Shown here piece by piece: positions 7,894 to 15,624 of a stretch of 17,565 nt of DNA (positions are counted from its first letter, which is position 1; every line of letters begins with the position of its first letter). The notes under the pieces are model-generated. The model was not told the origin of the DNA, did not search any database, and saw nothing but the letters and a program-made list of their open reading frames with translations. The stretch comes from Bog-532 sp036495425 (GTDB lineage Bacteria > Actinomycetota > Actinomycetes > Streptosporangiales > Streptosporangiaceae): NCBI GenBank assembly GCA_036495425.1, contig DASXMW010000259.1, positions 1 through 17,565 on the forward strand. Direction: 5' to 3'. A program made the translations under genes and the position numbers.

Positions 7894-8945
7894 GCGTAGG
7901 TGAGGCCGCCGCCGCTGGCGGCGATCCGGAGCTTGCCGCTGGCGCTGCCTTTCTTGGCCACGGGCGGGTCGACGGCCAGGTACTGCAGGGTGGATCCGGC
8001 GTCGAACTCGATGGTGAACGGGTCCTGGCCCGGCAGGAGCAGCGGCTTGTACTGGTCCGGCACCGGGATGGCGGGCAGCGGGTTCTTGGGATGCGCGGGC
8101 GGCGTGGACACCGGCATGGTCTGCCCGTTCAGCGACATCGTGTAGAACACGATCGCCCCGCCGTCGGTGGTCCGCAGCGCGAAGAAGGGGAAGCTGGTCC
8201 CCTCCATCTGCCAGGCGTAGACCCAGTGCTGGGGCCGGAGCTTCTTGGCGTAGGCCGCGTTGGTCCAGTAGTAGCCGGTGGTCAGCGGACCGGACTCGAC
8301 CACCTTGGCCGCCGGGCTGGACGGCCCGTCGTCGACCAGTGCGGCCTGTATGGCGCCCACCTCGTCCGGCCGGAACAGCAGGTCCTTGTCGGTGGTGGCC
8401 AGCGGGGTGGCGTAGCCGTTGCCGTCCAGCTTCACGTTCAGCGGCGGGGCGCCCGGGGCCAGGTGCACGATGCCGTTCAGGGTCCAGCTCGAGCTGGGTT
8501 CGGTCCGGTCGAACACCATCGCCGCGGTCCGGGCGGCGCCGTGGGCCGGGCGCTCGGGAGCCACGGCGATGAACCACTGCGGGTACGTGGTCAGCTTGGG
8601 CACGTACAGGGTCGGTTTGCCGTAGCTGGGGGTGGTCACCTCGGTCCCGGTGCTGCTGGCCATCGCGTACTGCGCCTGCACGATGCTGACCTGGGCGCTG
8701 CTGGTCAGCGACTCGGCCAGCAGCTGGTCGTGGTTGGCCACCGCGACCTTGTTGGCGGTGACATAGGCGTTAAACACCTTCAGTGCGCTGGTCAGCGTCG
8801 GGCCGGCCGTGGTCGTGGTGGCGTCGGCGGTGGTCGTGCCGCAGCCTTGCACCGACAGCAGCAGGGCGAAGGCCGTCAGCGGGCCGAGCACGGCCAGCAT
8901 CGCCTTGGGAATGCGGTTCAGAGTCGCTCGCATGTTCGTGTCCAT
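7881..8945 (-). CDS. Secreted lipoprotein of unknown function
   Basis: The 354-residue protein begins with a lipoprotein signal peptide: basic n-region (R6, R11, K14), hydrophobic core (about 16-31), then lipobox VQGC with lipidated Cys35. A Thr/Ala-rich linker (TTTADATTTTAGPT) follows. The mature part starts ALKVFNAYVTANKVAVANHD, a helical opening seen in uncharacterised actinobacterial lipoproteins. Later come mixed beta segments with many aromatic residues (YPQWFIAVAPER; YYWTNAAYAKK; FEFDAGSTLQYLA-like end). There are no recognisable catalytic motifs. A second start at Met5 (8933) is equally possible and would shorten only the n-region. The gene is divergent from prfB and convergent with gdh. 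It is probably anchored on the outer face of the membrane. I do not recognise its specific role. Confidence 0.8.
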   Translation of the reverse strand: MDTNMRATLNRIPKAMLAVLGPLTAFALLLSVQGCGTTTADATTTTAGPTLTSALKVFNAYVTANKVAVANHDQLLAESLTSSAQVSIVQAQYAMASSTGTEVTTPSYGKPTLYVPKLTTYPQWFIAVAPERPAHGAARTAAMVFDRTEPSSSWTLNGIVHLAPGAPPLNVKLDGNGYATPLATTDKDLLFRPDEVGAIQAALVDDGPSSPAAKVVESGPLTTGYYWTNAAYAKKLRPQHWVYAWQMEGTSFPFFALRTTDGGAIVFYTMSLNGQTMPVSTPPAHPKNPLPAIPVPDQYKPLLLPGQDPFTIEFDAGSTLQYLAVDPPVAKKGSASGKLRIAASGGGLTYAGGT

Positions 8946-9137
8946 CGGGAACCGGGAGAATCCCGACCCGACTTTATCCTCCGCTGTCGTGCTTTGCCGG
9001 TCAGCTTTGCGGGGATGTTACTGCTCATCCCTGAGGTGGGTCGCCCAGGCGCAGACCCCAAAGGCAGGATACCGGGGCCGGGACCGCCGTTGTGCCGGCA
9101 TACGCCAGCAGCCGCCGGCTCGCATAGGCTGTCCGCC
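8946..9137. promoter_or_regulatory. Divergent intergenic region, lipoprotein gene / prfB
   Basis: This 192-bp gap must hold promoters for both directions. It contains a 6-bp inverted repeat GGGATG-N8-CATCCC (9012-9031) near its middle, at a place where a shared regulator could act. Near the lipoprotein start, CGGGA...TCCCG dyads (about 8948-8967) could form a small leader hairpin. A -10-like TAGGCT for prfB is listed separately. Confidence 0.4.
9125..9130 (+). promoter_or_regulatory. Putative -10 element giving a leaderless prfB transcript
   Basis: TAGGCT fits the actinobacterial -10 form TANNNT and ends 7 nt before the A of ATG 9138, so transcription would begin at or next to the start codon. 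No purine-rich Shine-Dalgarno precedes the ATG (CTGTCCGCC), which agrees with leaderless translation. No clear -35 is visible. Confidence 0.4.
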
Positions 9138-10256
<1,119 letters not shown>

Positions 10257-10270
10257 TCTTTCCGGGGGGT

Positions 10271-10290
10271 GCGGGGGGTCGTCCCCCCGC
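10271..10290 (+). terminator. Hairpin terminator after prfB
   Basis: GCGGGGGG (10271-10278), loop TCGT, CCCCCCGC (10283-10290): a perfect 8-bp GC stem 15 nt after the prfB stop. It lies before the convergent zinc-ribbon gene, so may serve both. It has the same GGGTCGTCCC core as the hairpin at 7854-7893. No T-tract follows. Confidence 0.55.
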
Positions 10291-10305
10291 GGATCGCACG
10301 CTGAC

Positions 10306-10491
10306 TCAGAAACTTGCGTGCACGGCCAGCGCCGCCAGAACCAGGATCAGCAGCGCGGCGGCGATGAGAACGTGCGGGGTGTAGTTGGTATGGCTGTGGT
10401 GCATCTGTTCCCGGGTAGCCCGGCAGGCCGGGCAGCGGCCCTCGCTCACTGGCCCCCCGCAACGTGCGCAAGCAAGGTGTTCGCAGCTCAT
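10306..10491 (-). CDS. Small zinc-ribbon membrane protein
   Basis: The 61-residue protein has two CxxC knuckles, C8-AR-C11 and C20-PA-C23, eight residues apart, forming a likely Zn ribbon. C3 and several His (H31, H32, H34) are extra potential ligands. One transmembrane helix follows (about 39-57, PHVLIAAALLILVLAALAV), ending almost at the C-terminus. A Shine-Dalgarno AGGA precedes the ATG at about 8 nt on the minus strand. It would sit in the membrane with the ribbon probably cytoplasmic. It lies between prfB (convergent) and ftsE (divergent). Rubredoxin-like and ribosomal-type ribbons look similar, so no function is assigned. Codon pattern, Cys spacing and RBS support it as a real gene. Confidence 0.75.
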   Translation of the reverse strand: MSCEHLACARCGGPVSEGRCPACRATREQMHHSHTNYTPHVLIAAALLILVLAALAVHASF

Positions 10492-10680
10492 GGGCGTCCT
10501 TCCGGCCGGTCGATCAGTGCACTTGGAGCGTTATAGGGCCCTGCTCGCTGGTTTCCCCCTACACTGTTCCATTGACGATTCCAGGCTACCCGTTAACCGC
10601 CTGGATGGCCGCTTCTCTGGTGGACCACTGGTCCAGGCGCTGCGACTTTCATCCATTTCCGACATCGCTGTGATGGTCCT
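10492..10680. promoter_or_regulatory. Divergent promoter / leader region upstream of ftsE
   Basis: This 189-bp gap serves ftsE to the right and the zinc-ribbon gene to the left. TACACT (10560-10565) is a plausible -10 for ftsE, giving a leader of roughly 105-110 nt. TTGACG (10572-10577) resembles a -35 but lacks a matching -10 at 16-18 bp. The leader holds overlapping inverted repeats, listed separately. No clear Shine-Dalgarno precedes GTG 10681. Confidence 0.4.
10598..10639 (+). promoter_or_regulatory. Mutually exclusive inverted repeats in the ftsE leader
   Basis: CGCCTGGA (10598-10605) can pair with TCCAGGCG (10632-10639), an 8-bp stem. TGGACC (10621-10626) can pair with GGTCCA (10630-10635), a 6-bp stem with loop ACT. 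The two stems share TCCA 10632-10635, so only one can form at a time. The segment ends 41 nt before the ftsE start. It could be an RNA switch or a DNA-binding dyad; function is inferred only. Confidence 0.35.
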
Positions 10681-11370
10681 GTGATCAACTTCGATAACGT
10701 CAGCAAGCTCTACTCGAGCCAGAGCCGCCCGGCGCTGGAGAACGTCAGCATCGGGGTCGAGAAGGGCGAGTTCGTCTTTCTCGTCGGCCCGTCGGGCTCG
10801 GGTAAGTCCACGTTCCTGCGTCTGGTCCTCAAGGAGGAGCGGCCGACCGACGGCCGGATCCGCGTGGCCGGGCGGGACCTGGCCCGTCTCTCCAACTGGC
10901 GCGTGCCCATGCTCCGGCGCCGCATCGGCTGTGTGTTCCAGGACTTCCGGCTGCTGCCGAACAAGAACGTCTACCAGAACGTGGCCTTCGCCCTGGAGGT
11001 CATCGGCAAGCCGCGGCGGTTCATCCGCAAGGTCGTGCCCGAGGTCATCGACCTGGTCGGCCTGGAGGGCAAGCACGACCGGATGCCCGACGAACTGTCC
11101 GGCGGCGAGCAGCAGCGGGTCGCCATGGCCCGGGCCTTCGTCAACCGGCCGATGATCCTGCTGGCCGACGAGCCGACCGGGAACATCGACCCCGCCACCT
11201 CGATCGGCATCATGAAGGTCCTGGACCGGATCAACCGGACCGGCACCACCGTGGTCATGGCCACGCACGACGCCGCCATCGTCGACTCCATGCGCAAGCG
11301 GGTCATCGAGCTCGAATACGGCAAGGTCGTCCGCGACCAGTCTCGCGGTGTGTACGGCCAGGCCTACTGA
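10681..11370 (+). CDS. ftsE: Cell division ATP-binding protein FtsE
   Basis: This 229-residue ABC ATPase is the cytoplasmic half of FtsEX, which couples ATP hydrolysis at the division site to activation of peptidoglycan hydrolases through FtsX. All motifs are present: Walker A GPSGSGKST (36-44), Q-loop Q87 in CVFQDFRLLPNKNVYQN, signature LSGGEQQR (139-146), Walker B MILLADEP (158-165, catalytic E164), and H-loop His196. The LLPNKNVYQNVAFAL stretch is typical of FtsE. Start GTG gives MINFDNVSKLY, matching other actinobacterial FtsE N-termini. ftsX follows after 90 nt, wider than the usual tight junction. Confidence 0.96.
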   Translation: MINFDNVSKLYSSQSRPALENVSIGVEKGEFVFLVGPSGSGKSTFLRLVLKEERPTDGRIRVAGRDLARLSNWRVPMLRRRIGCVFQDFRLLPNKNVYQNVAFALEVIGKPRRFIRKVVPEVIDLVGLEGKHDRMPDELSGGEQQRVAMARAFVNRPMILLADEPTGNIDPATSIGIMKVLDRINRTGTTVVMATHDAAIVDSMRKRVIELEYGKVVRDQSRGVYGQAY

Positions 11371-11400
11371 GGTGCCGTAGCCTGACCGGCGGGGCACCGT

Positions 11401-11421
11401 CCCCGGCGACCTTCGCCGGGG
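11401..11421 (+). other. Intercistronic hairpin between ftsE and ftsX
   Basis: CCCCGGCGA (11401-11409), loop CCT, TCGCCGGGG (11413-11421): a perfect 9-bp GC stem in the 90-nt ftsE-ftsX gap. GGTGCC (11371-11376, right after the ftsE stop) could pair with GGCACC at either 11393-11398 or 11420-11425, allowing alternative folds. No T-tract follows. It could be a partial terminator, an RNA processing or stability element, or a way to set the FtsE:FtsX ratio. Confidence 0.5.
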
Positions 11422-11460
11422 CACCACCACACGAAGCAGGACTGCGAGGAATCAGCGAGT

Positions 11461-12372
11461 ATGCGTGCACAGTTCGTTCTCCAGGAGATCTGGATCGGCC
11501 TGCGCCGGAATCTCACCATGACCGTGGCCCTCATCGTGGTTGTGGCGATCAGCCTGTCCCTGCTGGGCACGGGCCTGCTGTTCATCAAGCAGGTCGACAG
11601 CACGCGGACCTACTGGCAGGGCAAGGTGGAGATCTCCATCTACCTGTGCACCGCCCAGAGCGTCAGCGTCCAGTGCAAGCAGAACGGCCCGTCCACGGCG
11701 GCCCAGCGGACGCAGCTCGACCAGACCCTGACCGCACTGCCTGAGGTCAAGGGCGTCAGCTACGAGACCCAGGCCCAGGCCTACCAGCGTTTTAAGCAGG
11801 AGTTCTCCAACAGCCCGTCGTTCGTGTCCACCGTCCAGCAGGGCGACATCCCGGACTCGTTCCAGGTCAAGCTGAAGAATCCGCAGACCGACTACAGCTC
11901 GGTGGCGAACGCCGTGACCAGCAAGGCGGGCGTGGACTCGGTGATCGACGACCGGTCCATCCTGGACAAGTTCTACAAGCTGCTCGACGGGGCCCGGAAC
12001 GCGGTGGTGATCATCGCGCTGGTCCTGCTCATCGCGGCGACCTTGCTGGTGGCCAACACGATCCGCTTGTCCGCGTTCAACCGCCGCCGGGAGACCGGCA
12101 TCATGCGGCTGGTTGGCGCGTCGAACTTCTACATCCAGCTGCCGTTCCTGCTGGAGGGGGTGATCGCCGGCCTGATCGGCTGGGCGATCGCCGCTGGCCT
12201 GCTAATTGCCGTGAAGTCGCTGTGGCTAGATAACCTACAGCAGTACTTCACGTTTAACGTGGGTCTCAGTGCCGGCGATCTGATTGAGGTCGTCATCCTC
12301 GCCATGTGCGTGGGTGTGGTGCTGTGCGGCGCGACGTCGTTCCTCACGCTTCGCCGCTACCTGCGCATCTGA
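11461..12372 (+). CDS. ftsX: Cell division protein FtsX
   Basis: The 303-residue membrane partner of FtsE passes the ATPase signal to extracellular peptidoglycan hydrolases (RipC in mycobacteria). Topology is typical: short cytoplasmic N-terminus (MRAQFVLQEIWIGLRRN), TM1 about 20-42, extracellular domain about 43-178, TM2 about 180-203, TM3 about 226-251, TM4 about 272-295, then a short C-tail. The cytoplasmic loop FNRRRETGIMRLVGASNFYIQLPF (about 206-229) is the conserved coupling segment that touches FtsE. The extracellular domain has two cysteines, C63 and C72, able to form a disulfide. A GAGGA Shine-Dalgarno stands about 10 nt before ATG 11461. No hydrolase gene follows here; smpB starts 20 nt after the stop. 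Confidence 0.95.
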   Translation: MRAQFVLQEIWIGLRRNLTMTVALIVVVAISLSLLGTGLLFIKQVDSTRTYWQGKVEISIYLCTAQSVSVQCKQNGPSTAAQRTQLDQTLTALPEVKGVSYETQAQAYQRFKQEFSNSPSFVSTVQQGDIPDSFQVKLKNPQTDYSSVANAVTSKAGVDSVIDDRSILDKFYKLLDGARNAVVIIALVLLIAATLLVANTIRLSAFNRRRETGIMRLVGASNFYIQLPFLLEGVIAGLIGWAIAAGLLIAVKSLWLDNLQQYFTFNVGLSAGDLIEVVILAMCVGVVLCGATSFLTLRRYLRI

Positions 12373-12392
12373 CATGAGCGGACAGGAGCAAC

Positions 12393-12857
12393 GTGGCTCG
12401 GGAGGAAGGGCGGAAGGTGATCGCCCGCAACCGCCGCGCCCGGTACGACTACCGGATCGAGGACACCTTCGAGGCGGGGCTGGTGCTCACCGGGACCGAG
12501 GTGAAATCGCTGCGGGCGGGCCGGGCCTCGCTCGCGGACGGGTTTGCCCAGATCTCTGACGGAGAGATCTGGCTGCACAACATCCACATCCCCGAATACA
12601 CCCAGGGCACCTGGACCAACCACGACGTCCGGAGGACCAGGAAGCTCCTGCTGCACCGCCGCGAGATCGACAAACTGTCCGCGCAGGTGGCCGAGCAGGG
12701 CTTGACTCTGGTGCCGCTCGAACTGTACTTCAAGGACGGGAAGGCCAAGGTTGAGCTGGGGCTGGGTCGCGGTAAGCGGACCTATGACAAACGGCACGAC
12801 CTGGCAGCCAAGGACGCGGCCCGGGAGGTGGACCGTGCTCTCCGGCGGCGACGGTAA
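12393..12857 (+). CDS. smpB: SsrA-binding protein SmpB
   Basis: The 154-residue partner of tmRNA carries it to stalled ribosomes for trans-translation. It shows the SmpB core: IARNRRARYDYRIEDTFEAGLVLTGTEVKSLR (about 10-41), IWLHNIHIPEY (59-69), and the basic tail beginning GRGKRTYDKR (about 125-134) and running into a helix DLAAKDAAREVDRALRRRR that enters the empty mRNA channel. The start GTG has a good AGGAG Shine-Dalgarno about 6 nt upstream. It follows ftsX closely, so is likely co-transcribed, and its RNA partner ssrA lies 2.8 kb downstream on the same strand. Confidence 0.97.
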   Translation: MAREEGRKVIARNRRARYDYRIEDTFEAGLVLTGTEVKSLRAGRASLADGFAQISDGEIWLHNIHIPEYTQGTWTNHDVRRTRKLLLHRREIDKLSAQVAEQGLTLVPLELYFKDGKAKVELGLGRGKRTYDKRHDLAAKDAAREVDRALRRRR

Positions 12858-12871
12858 CGGGGAGGGGGCCG

Positions 12872-14938
12872 GTGTCCTTCCACACCCGTGATCGCGGCGG
12901 CCGCGGCAGCCACGCCCGGACCGGCCGCTCGGTCCGTATCGTGCCCCGGCCCGGCCGCAGCACGGCCCCGCCACCCGACCAGCGGCCGCCGCTGCCCCCC
13001 CGGCCGCCGTCCGCGCGCAGCCAGCAGCAGAAGGCCCGCCGCCTGTCCATGCGCGCGCGCCGGGTCCGGGTCATCGCGGTTCTGGTCTTGGCCGGCGTGA
13101 TCGTCGCGGGTTTTCTGGACGGCTTCGGCCAGGAGTCGTCGCCCCAGGGCACGGTCCAGGCCTTCCTGCTGGCCTGGCAGCAGCACAACTACTCCTCGGC
13201 CGCCTCCCACACCACCGGCACCAAGGCCACCGTGGCCAGCGCGCTGTCCGACGCCTTCACCCAGCTCGACGCGACCGCCATGTTCCTGTCCATGGGTTCG
13301 CTGCAGCAGCACGGGGACACCGCCCAAGCCCGCTTCACCGCCTCGGTCAACCTGGGTGAGGGCGGCCACCAGTGGGAGTACCGGGGCCGGATCGGGCTGC
13401 GCAAGGACGATGGCAAGTGGAAGGTCGTGTGGGCCCCGAGCGTCATCAACCCGCGGCTCGGCCCGGGCGAACGGCTGGCCGTGGTGACCACGGTGCCGCA
13501 GCGGGCCGCGGTGCTGAACTCCCGGGGCCAGCCCCTGCAGATCCCGTCGGCCGTCTATCAGGTCGGCGTCTGGCCCAAGGCCCTGAAGAACGCCACCACC
13601 ACCGCTGACCACCTGGCCAATGTCACCCAGCTGAACCCGAGCCAGGTGCTGGGCCAGATGCAGGCCGCACCGCCGGGCCGGTTCCTGACTCTGCTGTCGC
13701 TGGACCCGGCCTCCTACGCCCAGCTCGCGCCGAAGCTGGTCAAGGTGCCCGGGCTGATGGTGCACCGGGCCACCCAGCGGCTATTCGCCGCCCAGGCCAG
13801 CGAGGTGGTCGGTACCGTCGCCTCCGAGGCCTCCAGCCGCCTGCGGGACGAGGGCGCCTCCTACCAGCCCGGCACCACCGTGGGCCTGACCGGCCTGCAG
13901 GCCGCCTACCAGCACCGGCTGGCGGGCTCGCCGACCACCGAGATCGTGGCCGAGAACGCCGGCGGCCAGCAGACCGCGGTGCTGCGCCAGTGGCAGGGCA
14001 AGGGCGGCCTGCCCATCACCACCACGATCGACCCGTCCGTGCAGAGTGCCGCCACCGCGGCCCTCGACGCCGTGCCCAACGCCTCCGCCGAGATCGTCGC
14101 GGTCCAGGCCACCACCGGCAAGATCCTGGCCGTGGCGGGTCAGCAGGCGGCCGGCGGGAAGCTGCCCGCGGGCGGCGCCCTGAACGCCAAGGTGTCGCCG
14201 GGCACCGCGTTCACGATCGTGTCCACGGCCGCCCTGCTCGGCAGCGGCACCGCCACCAATACCAAGGTCCCGTGCACCAGCACCGCCAACGTCGGCGGCC
14301 AGCTGTTCAGCTACCAGGGCTCGTCCTCGTCGACCGGGGCCAACACCACCTTCAGCCAGGACTTCGCCCAGGGCTGCGGCACCGCCTTCGCGGGCCTGTC
14401 CCGGCGGCTGAGCAGCGCCGACCTGCGCGCGGTGACCAGGGGCTTCGGCATCGGCGCCGGCTGGCAGCTGCCGCTGCGGGCCTTCTCCGGCTCGGTGCCC
14501 AACGTCACCAACGACGGCCAGCTGGCGGCCGAGACCATCGGCCAGGGGGTCAAGGTCAGCCCGCTCGGCATGGCCCTGGTCGCCGGCGCCGTGGCCAGCG
14601 GCGTCTACCACTCCCCGGTCCTGGTCAGCAACCCGCTGGACGCGCCCGCGGCCGGACAGGCCCCCCTGTCCGGCAGCGCCCTGAACTCCCTGCGCGCCCT
14701 GATGCGGAGCACGGTCACGTCCGGCGCGGGCCAGAGCGCCAACGTCGCCGGTACTCACGTCTACGGCCAGACCGCCCTGGTCCAGACCGGCTCCGGCGCC
14801 CACACCCAGTACCAGAGCTGGTTCGTGGGCTTCCGCGGCAACGTGGCTTTCACCGTCCTGATCGCCAGCTCTTCCCACGACATCTCCGCCGCCATCCTGG
14901 CCGGCCAGTTCCTCAACGCCCTCCAAGCCGCCTCCTGA
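12872..14938 (+). CDS. Penicillin-binding-protein-like pseudoenzyme (NTF2-like domain plus degenerate transpeptidase domain)
   Basis: The 688-residue protein has class B PBP layout: Pro/Arg-rich cytoplasmic N-terminus (1-60), one transmembrane helix (about 66-82), NTF2-like MecA_N-type domain (about 92-205), PBP dimerisation region (about 210-370), and transpeptidase fold (about 385-685). Landmarks of the fold remain: TTIDPSVQSAA, IVAVQATTGKILAVA, TIGQGVKVSPLGMALVAG and SWFVGFRG. The three catalytic motifs are gone. SxxK reads T445-A-F-T448 (in VSPGTAFTIVS), SxN reads G501-C-G503 (in QGCGTAFAGL), and KTG reads Q633-T-A635 (in VYGQTALVQTG). The protein should therefore neither cross-link peptidoglycan nor bind beta-lactams covalently. 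Start GTG is preceded by GGAGGGG at 5-6 nt, 14 nt after the smpB stop. A scaffold or regulatory role in wall synthesis is inferred. The open full-length frame argues against a decaying pseudogene. Confidence 0.85.
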   Translation: MSFHTRDRGGRGSHARTGRSVRIVPRPGRSTAPPPDQRPPLPPRPPSARSQQQKARRLSMRARRVRVIAVLVLAGVIVAGFLDGFGQESSPQGTVQAFLLAWQQHNYSSAASHTTGTKATVASALSDAFTQLDATAMFLSMGSLQQHGDTAQARFTASVNLGEGGHQWEYRGRIGLRKDDGKWKVVWAPSVINPRLGPGERLAVVTTVPQRAAVLNSRGQPLQIPSAVYQVGVWPKALKNATTTADHLANVTQLNPSQVLGQMQAAPPGRFLTLLSLDPASYAQLAPKLVKVPGLMVHRATQRLFAAQASEVVGTVASEASSRLRDEGASYQPGTTVGLTGLQAAYQHRLAGSPTTEIVAENAGGQQTAVLRQWQGKGGLPITTTIDPSVQSAATAALDAVPNASAEIVAVQATTGKILAVAGQQAAGGKLPAGGALNAKVSPGTAFTIVSTAALLGSGTATNTKVPCTSTANVGGQLFSYQGSSSSTGANTTFSQDFAQGCGTAFAGLSRRLSSADLRAVTRGFGIGAGWQLPLRAFSGSVPNVTNDGQLAAETIGQGVKVSPLGMALVAGAVASGVYHSPVLVSNPLDAPAAGQAPLSGSALNSLRALMRSTVTSGAGQSANVAGTHVYGQTALVQTGSGAHTQYQSWFVGFRGNVAFTVLIASSSHDISAAILAGQFLNALQAAS

Positions 14939-14951
14939 CCCACCCCGGCCG

Positions 14952-14984
14952 CCGGCGCCGGTTCGGCCCCGGCCCCGGCGCCGG
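14952..14984. repeat. Paired CCGGCGCCGG palindromes after the PBP-like gene
   Basis: The self-complementary 10-mer CCGGCGCCGG occurs twice (14952-14961 and 14975-14984), 13 nt apart and 13 nt after the stop. Because each copy is palindromic, they can pair with each other as a hairpin. This may terminate or stabilise the upstream transcript; there is no T-tract. Confidence 0.35.
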
Positions 14985-15195
14985 GCCGGGTTCGGCCACG
15001 CCGGTCCGGCCCGCCGCTGCCCCGCCCAGCGCCGGCTCCACCGGCTGCCCCGCCCCCCTCTCGCACCTCTGTGCGCAGGGCACCCATGAGACACGTGAGC
15101 CACCAGTGCCACAGGGGCGATCTGCGTTACCAAGCCGTGACGAGAAAGTTCTGGCTACATGCAACCAATTGACTACTCTCCGGCGTCTTAGCAGG

Positions 15196-15230
15196 TGACT
15201 GGGCTCCGCCAGGGGGTTGCGGCCCAGTCA
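15196..15230. repeat. 9-bp inverted repeat TGACTGGGC...GCCCAGTCA
   Basis: Perfect arms at 15196-15204 and 15222-15230 with a 17-nt loop. It is the first of three consecutive dyads. It could be an RNA hairpin or a protein site; there is no T-tract for a classical terminator. Confidence 0.4.
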
Positions 15231-15271
15231 GCTATGGAGCCGGGTCTCTTCTCGGGGGAGGCCCGGACGTC

Positions 15272-15298
15272 CGGACCGGCTCCGACCCTGCCGGTCCG
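15272..15298. repeat. 8-bp inverted repeat CGGACCGG...CCGGTCCG
   Basis: Arms at 15272-15279 and 15291-15298, spacer 11 nt. The overlapping CCGGACGTCCGG just upstream is itself a 12-bp palindrome. The right arm abuts the next, larger dyad. Confidence 0.35.
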
Positions 15299-15342
15299 AC
15301 CCCCGCGGGTGTGTTCGGTCACCGCCAGCGCCCGCGGGGGTC
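15298..15342. repeat. 12-bp inverted repeat GACCCCCGCGGG...CCCGCGGGGGTC
   Basis: Perfect arms at 15298-15309 and 15331-15342 with a 21-nt spacer give the strongest structure of the cluster. On the + strand CATTCTCCCCTTC follows, only weakly pyrimidine-rich. It may be part of a structured RNA or a GC-type terminator. Confidence 0.4.
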
Positions 15343-15612
15343 ATTCTCCCCTTCGGCCCATTGCGCGCACCTACGCCATCGGCACCCCGCAAGCCCCTCG
15401 GCCCCGGCCTCAGCCTCAGGCGCGGTCCCAAACCCTCGTACCGACACGCCCTGCCAGTCACATGGGACACGTGCGGTGCCCCGCCGGCCGGGGCTCCGGG
15501 GGACATCTGGGGGTTGGGCGGTGGACACTTTGGGGTCACGGGAATCCGGGTTGGCGGTTCGGTGTTATCGGTGTACGGTCGGGCGAGCAGGGCATCCCTG
15601 AGACGCCCGGCT

Positions 15613-15618
15613 GATAAT
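15613..15618 (+). promoter_or_regulatory. -10 box of the ssrA promoter
   Basis: GATAAT, within TGATAAT, lies 6 nt before the first acceptor-stem base of tmRNA (15625), which is the expected distance to the transcription start. A -35 hexamer at 16-18 bp is not clear. The strong -10 suits a highly expressed stable RNA. Confidence 0.6.
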
Positions 15619-15624
15619 TCCATA

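Larger units (their letters stand above)
14939..15624. other. Long noncoding interval between the PBP-like gene and ssrA
   Basis: These 686 bp contain open frames, but none has a plausible RBS, coding-like composition or recognisable product. The interval has paired palindromes at the left end, a lower-GC patch (about 15085-15195), a cluster of three strong inverted repeats (15196-15342), and the ssrA promoter at the right end. A second possible promoter, TTGGCG-N17-TACGGT (15551-15579), lies near ssrA. I see no tRNA or known riboswitch here. Confidence 0.5.

Noticed and set aside
7863..9137. Possible long N-terminal extension of prfB
   Set aside because: The frame is open only because it is antisense to the lipoprotein gene; the residues are shadow-like, and RF2 starts normally at ATG 9138.
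13781..15133. Minus-strand open frame (450 codons) opposite the PBP-like gene
   Set aside because: Glycine/arginine-rich shadow of the plus-strand gene without recognisable motifs.
15087..15173. Short open frame of 28 codons (MRHVSHQCHRGDLRY...)
   Set aside because: No Shine-Dalgarno and no resemblance to any known small protein; expected by chance in this lower-GC patch.
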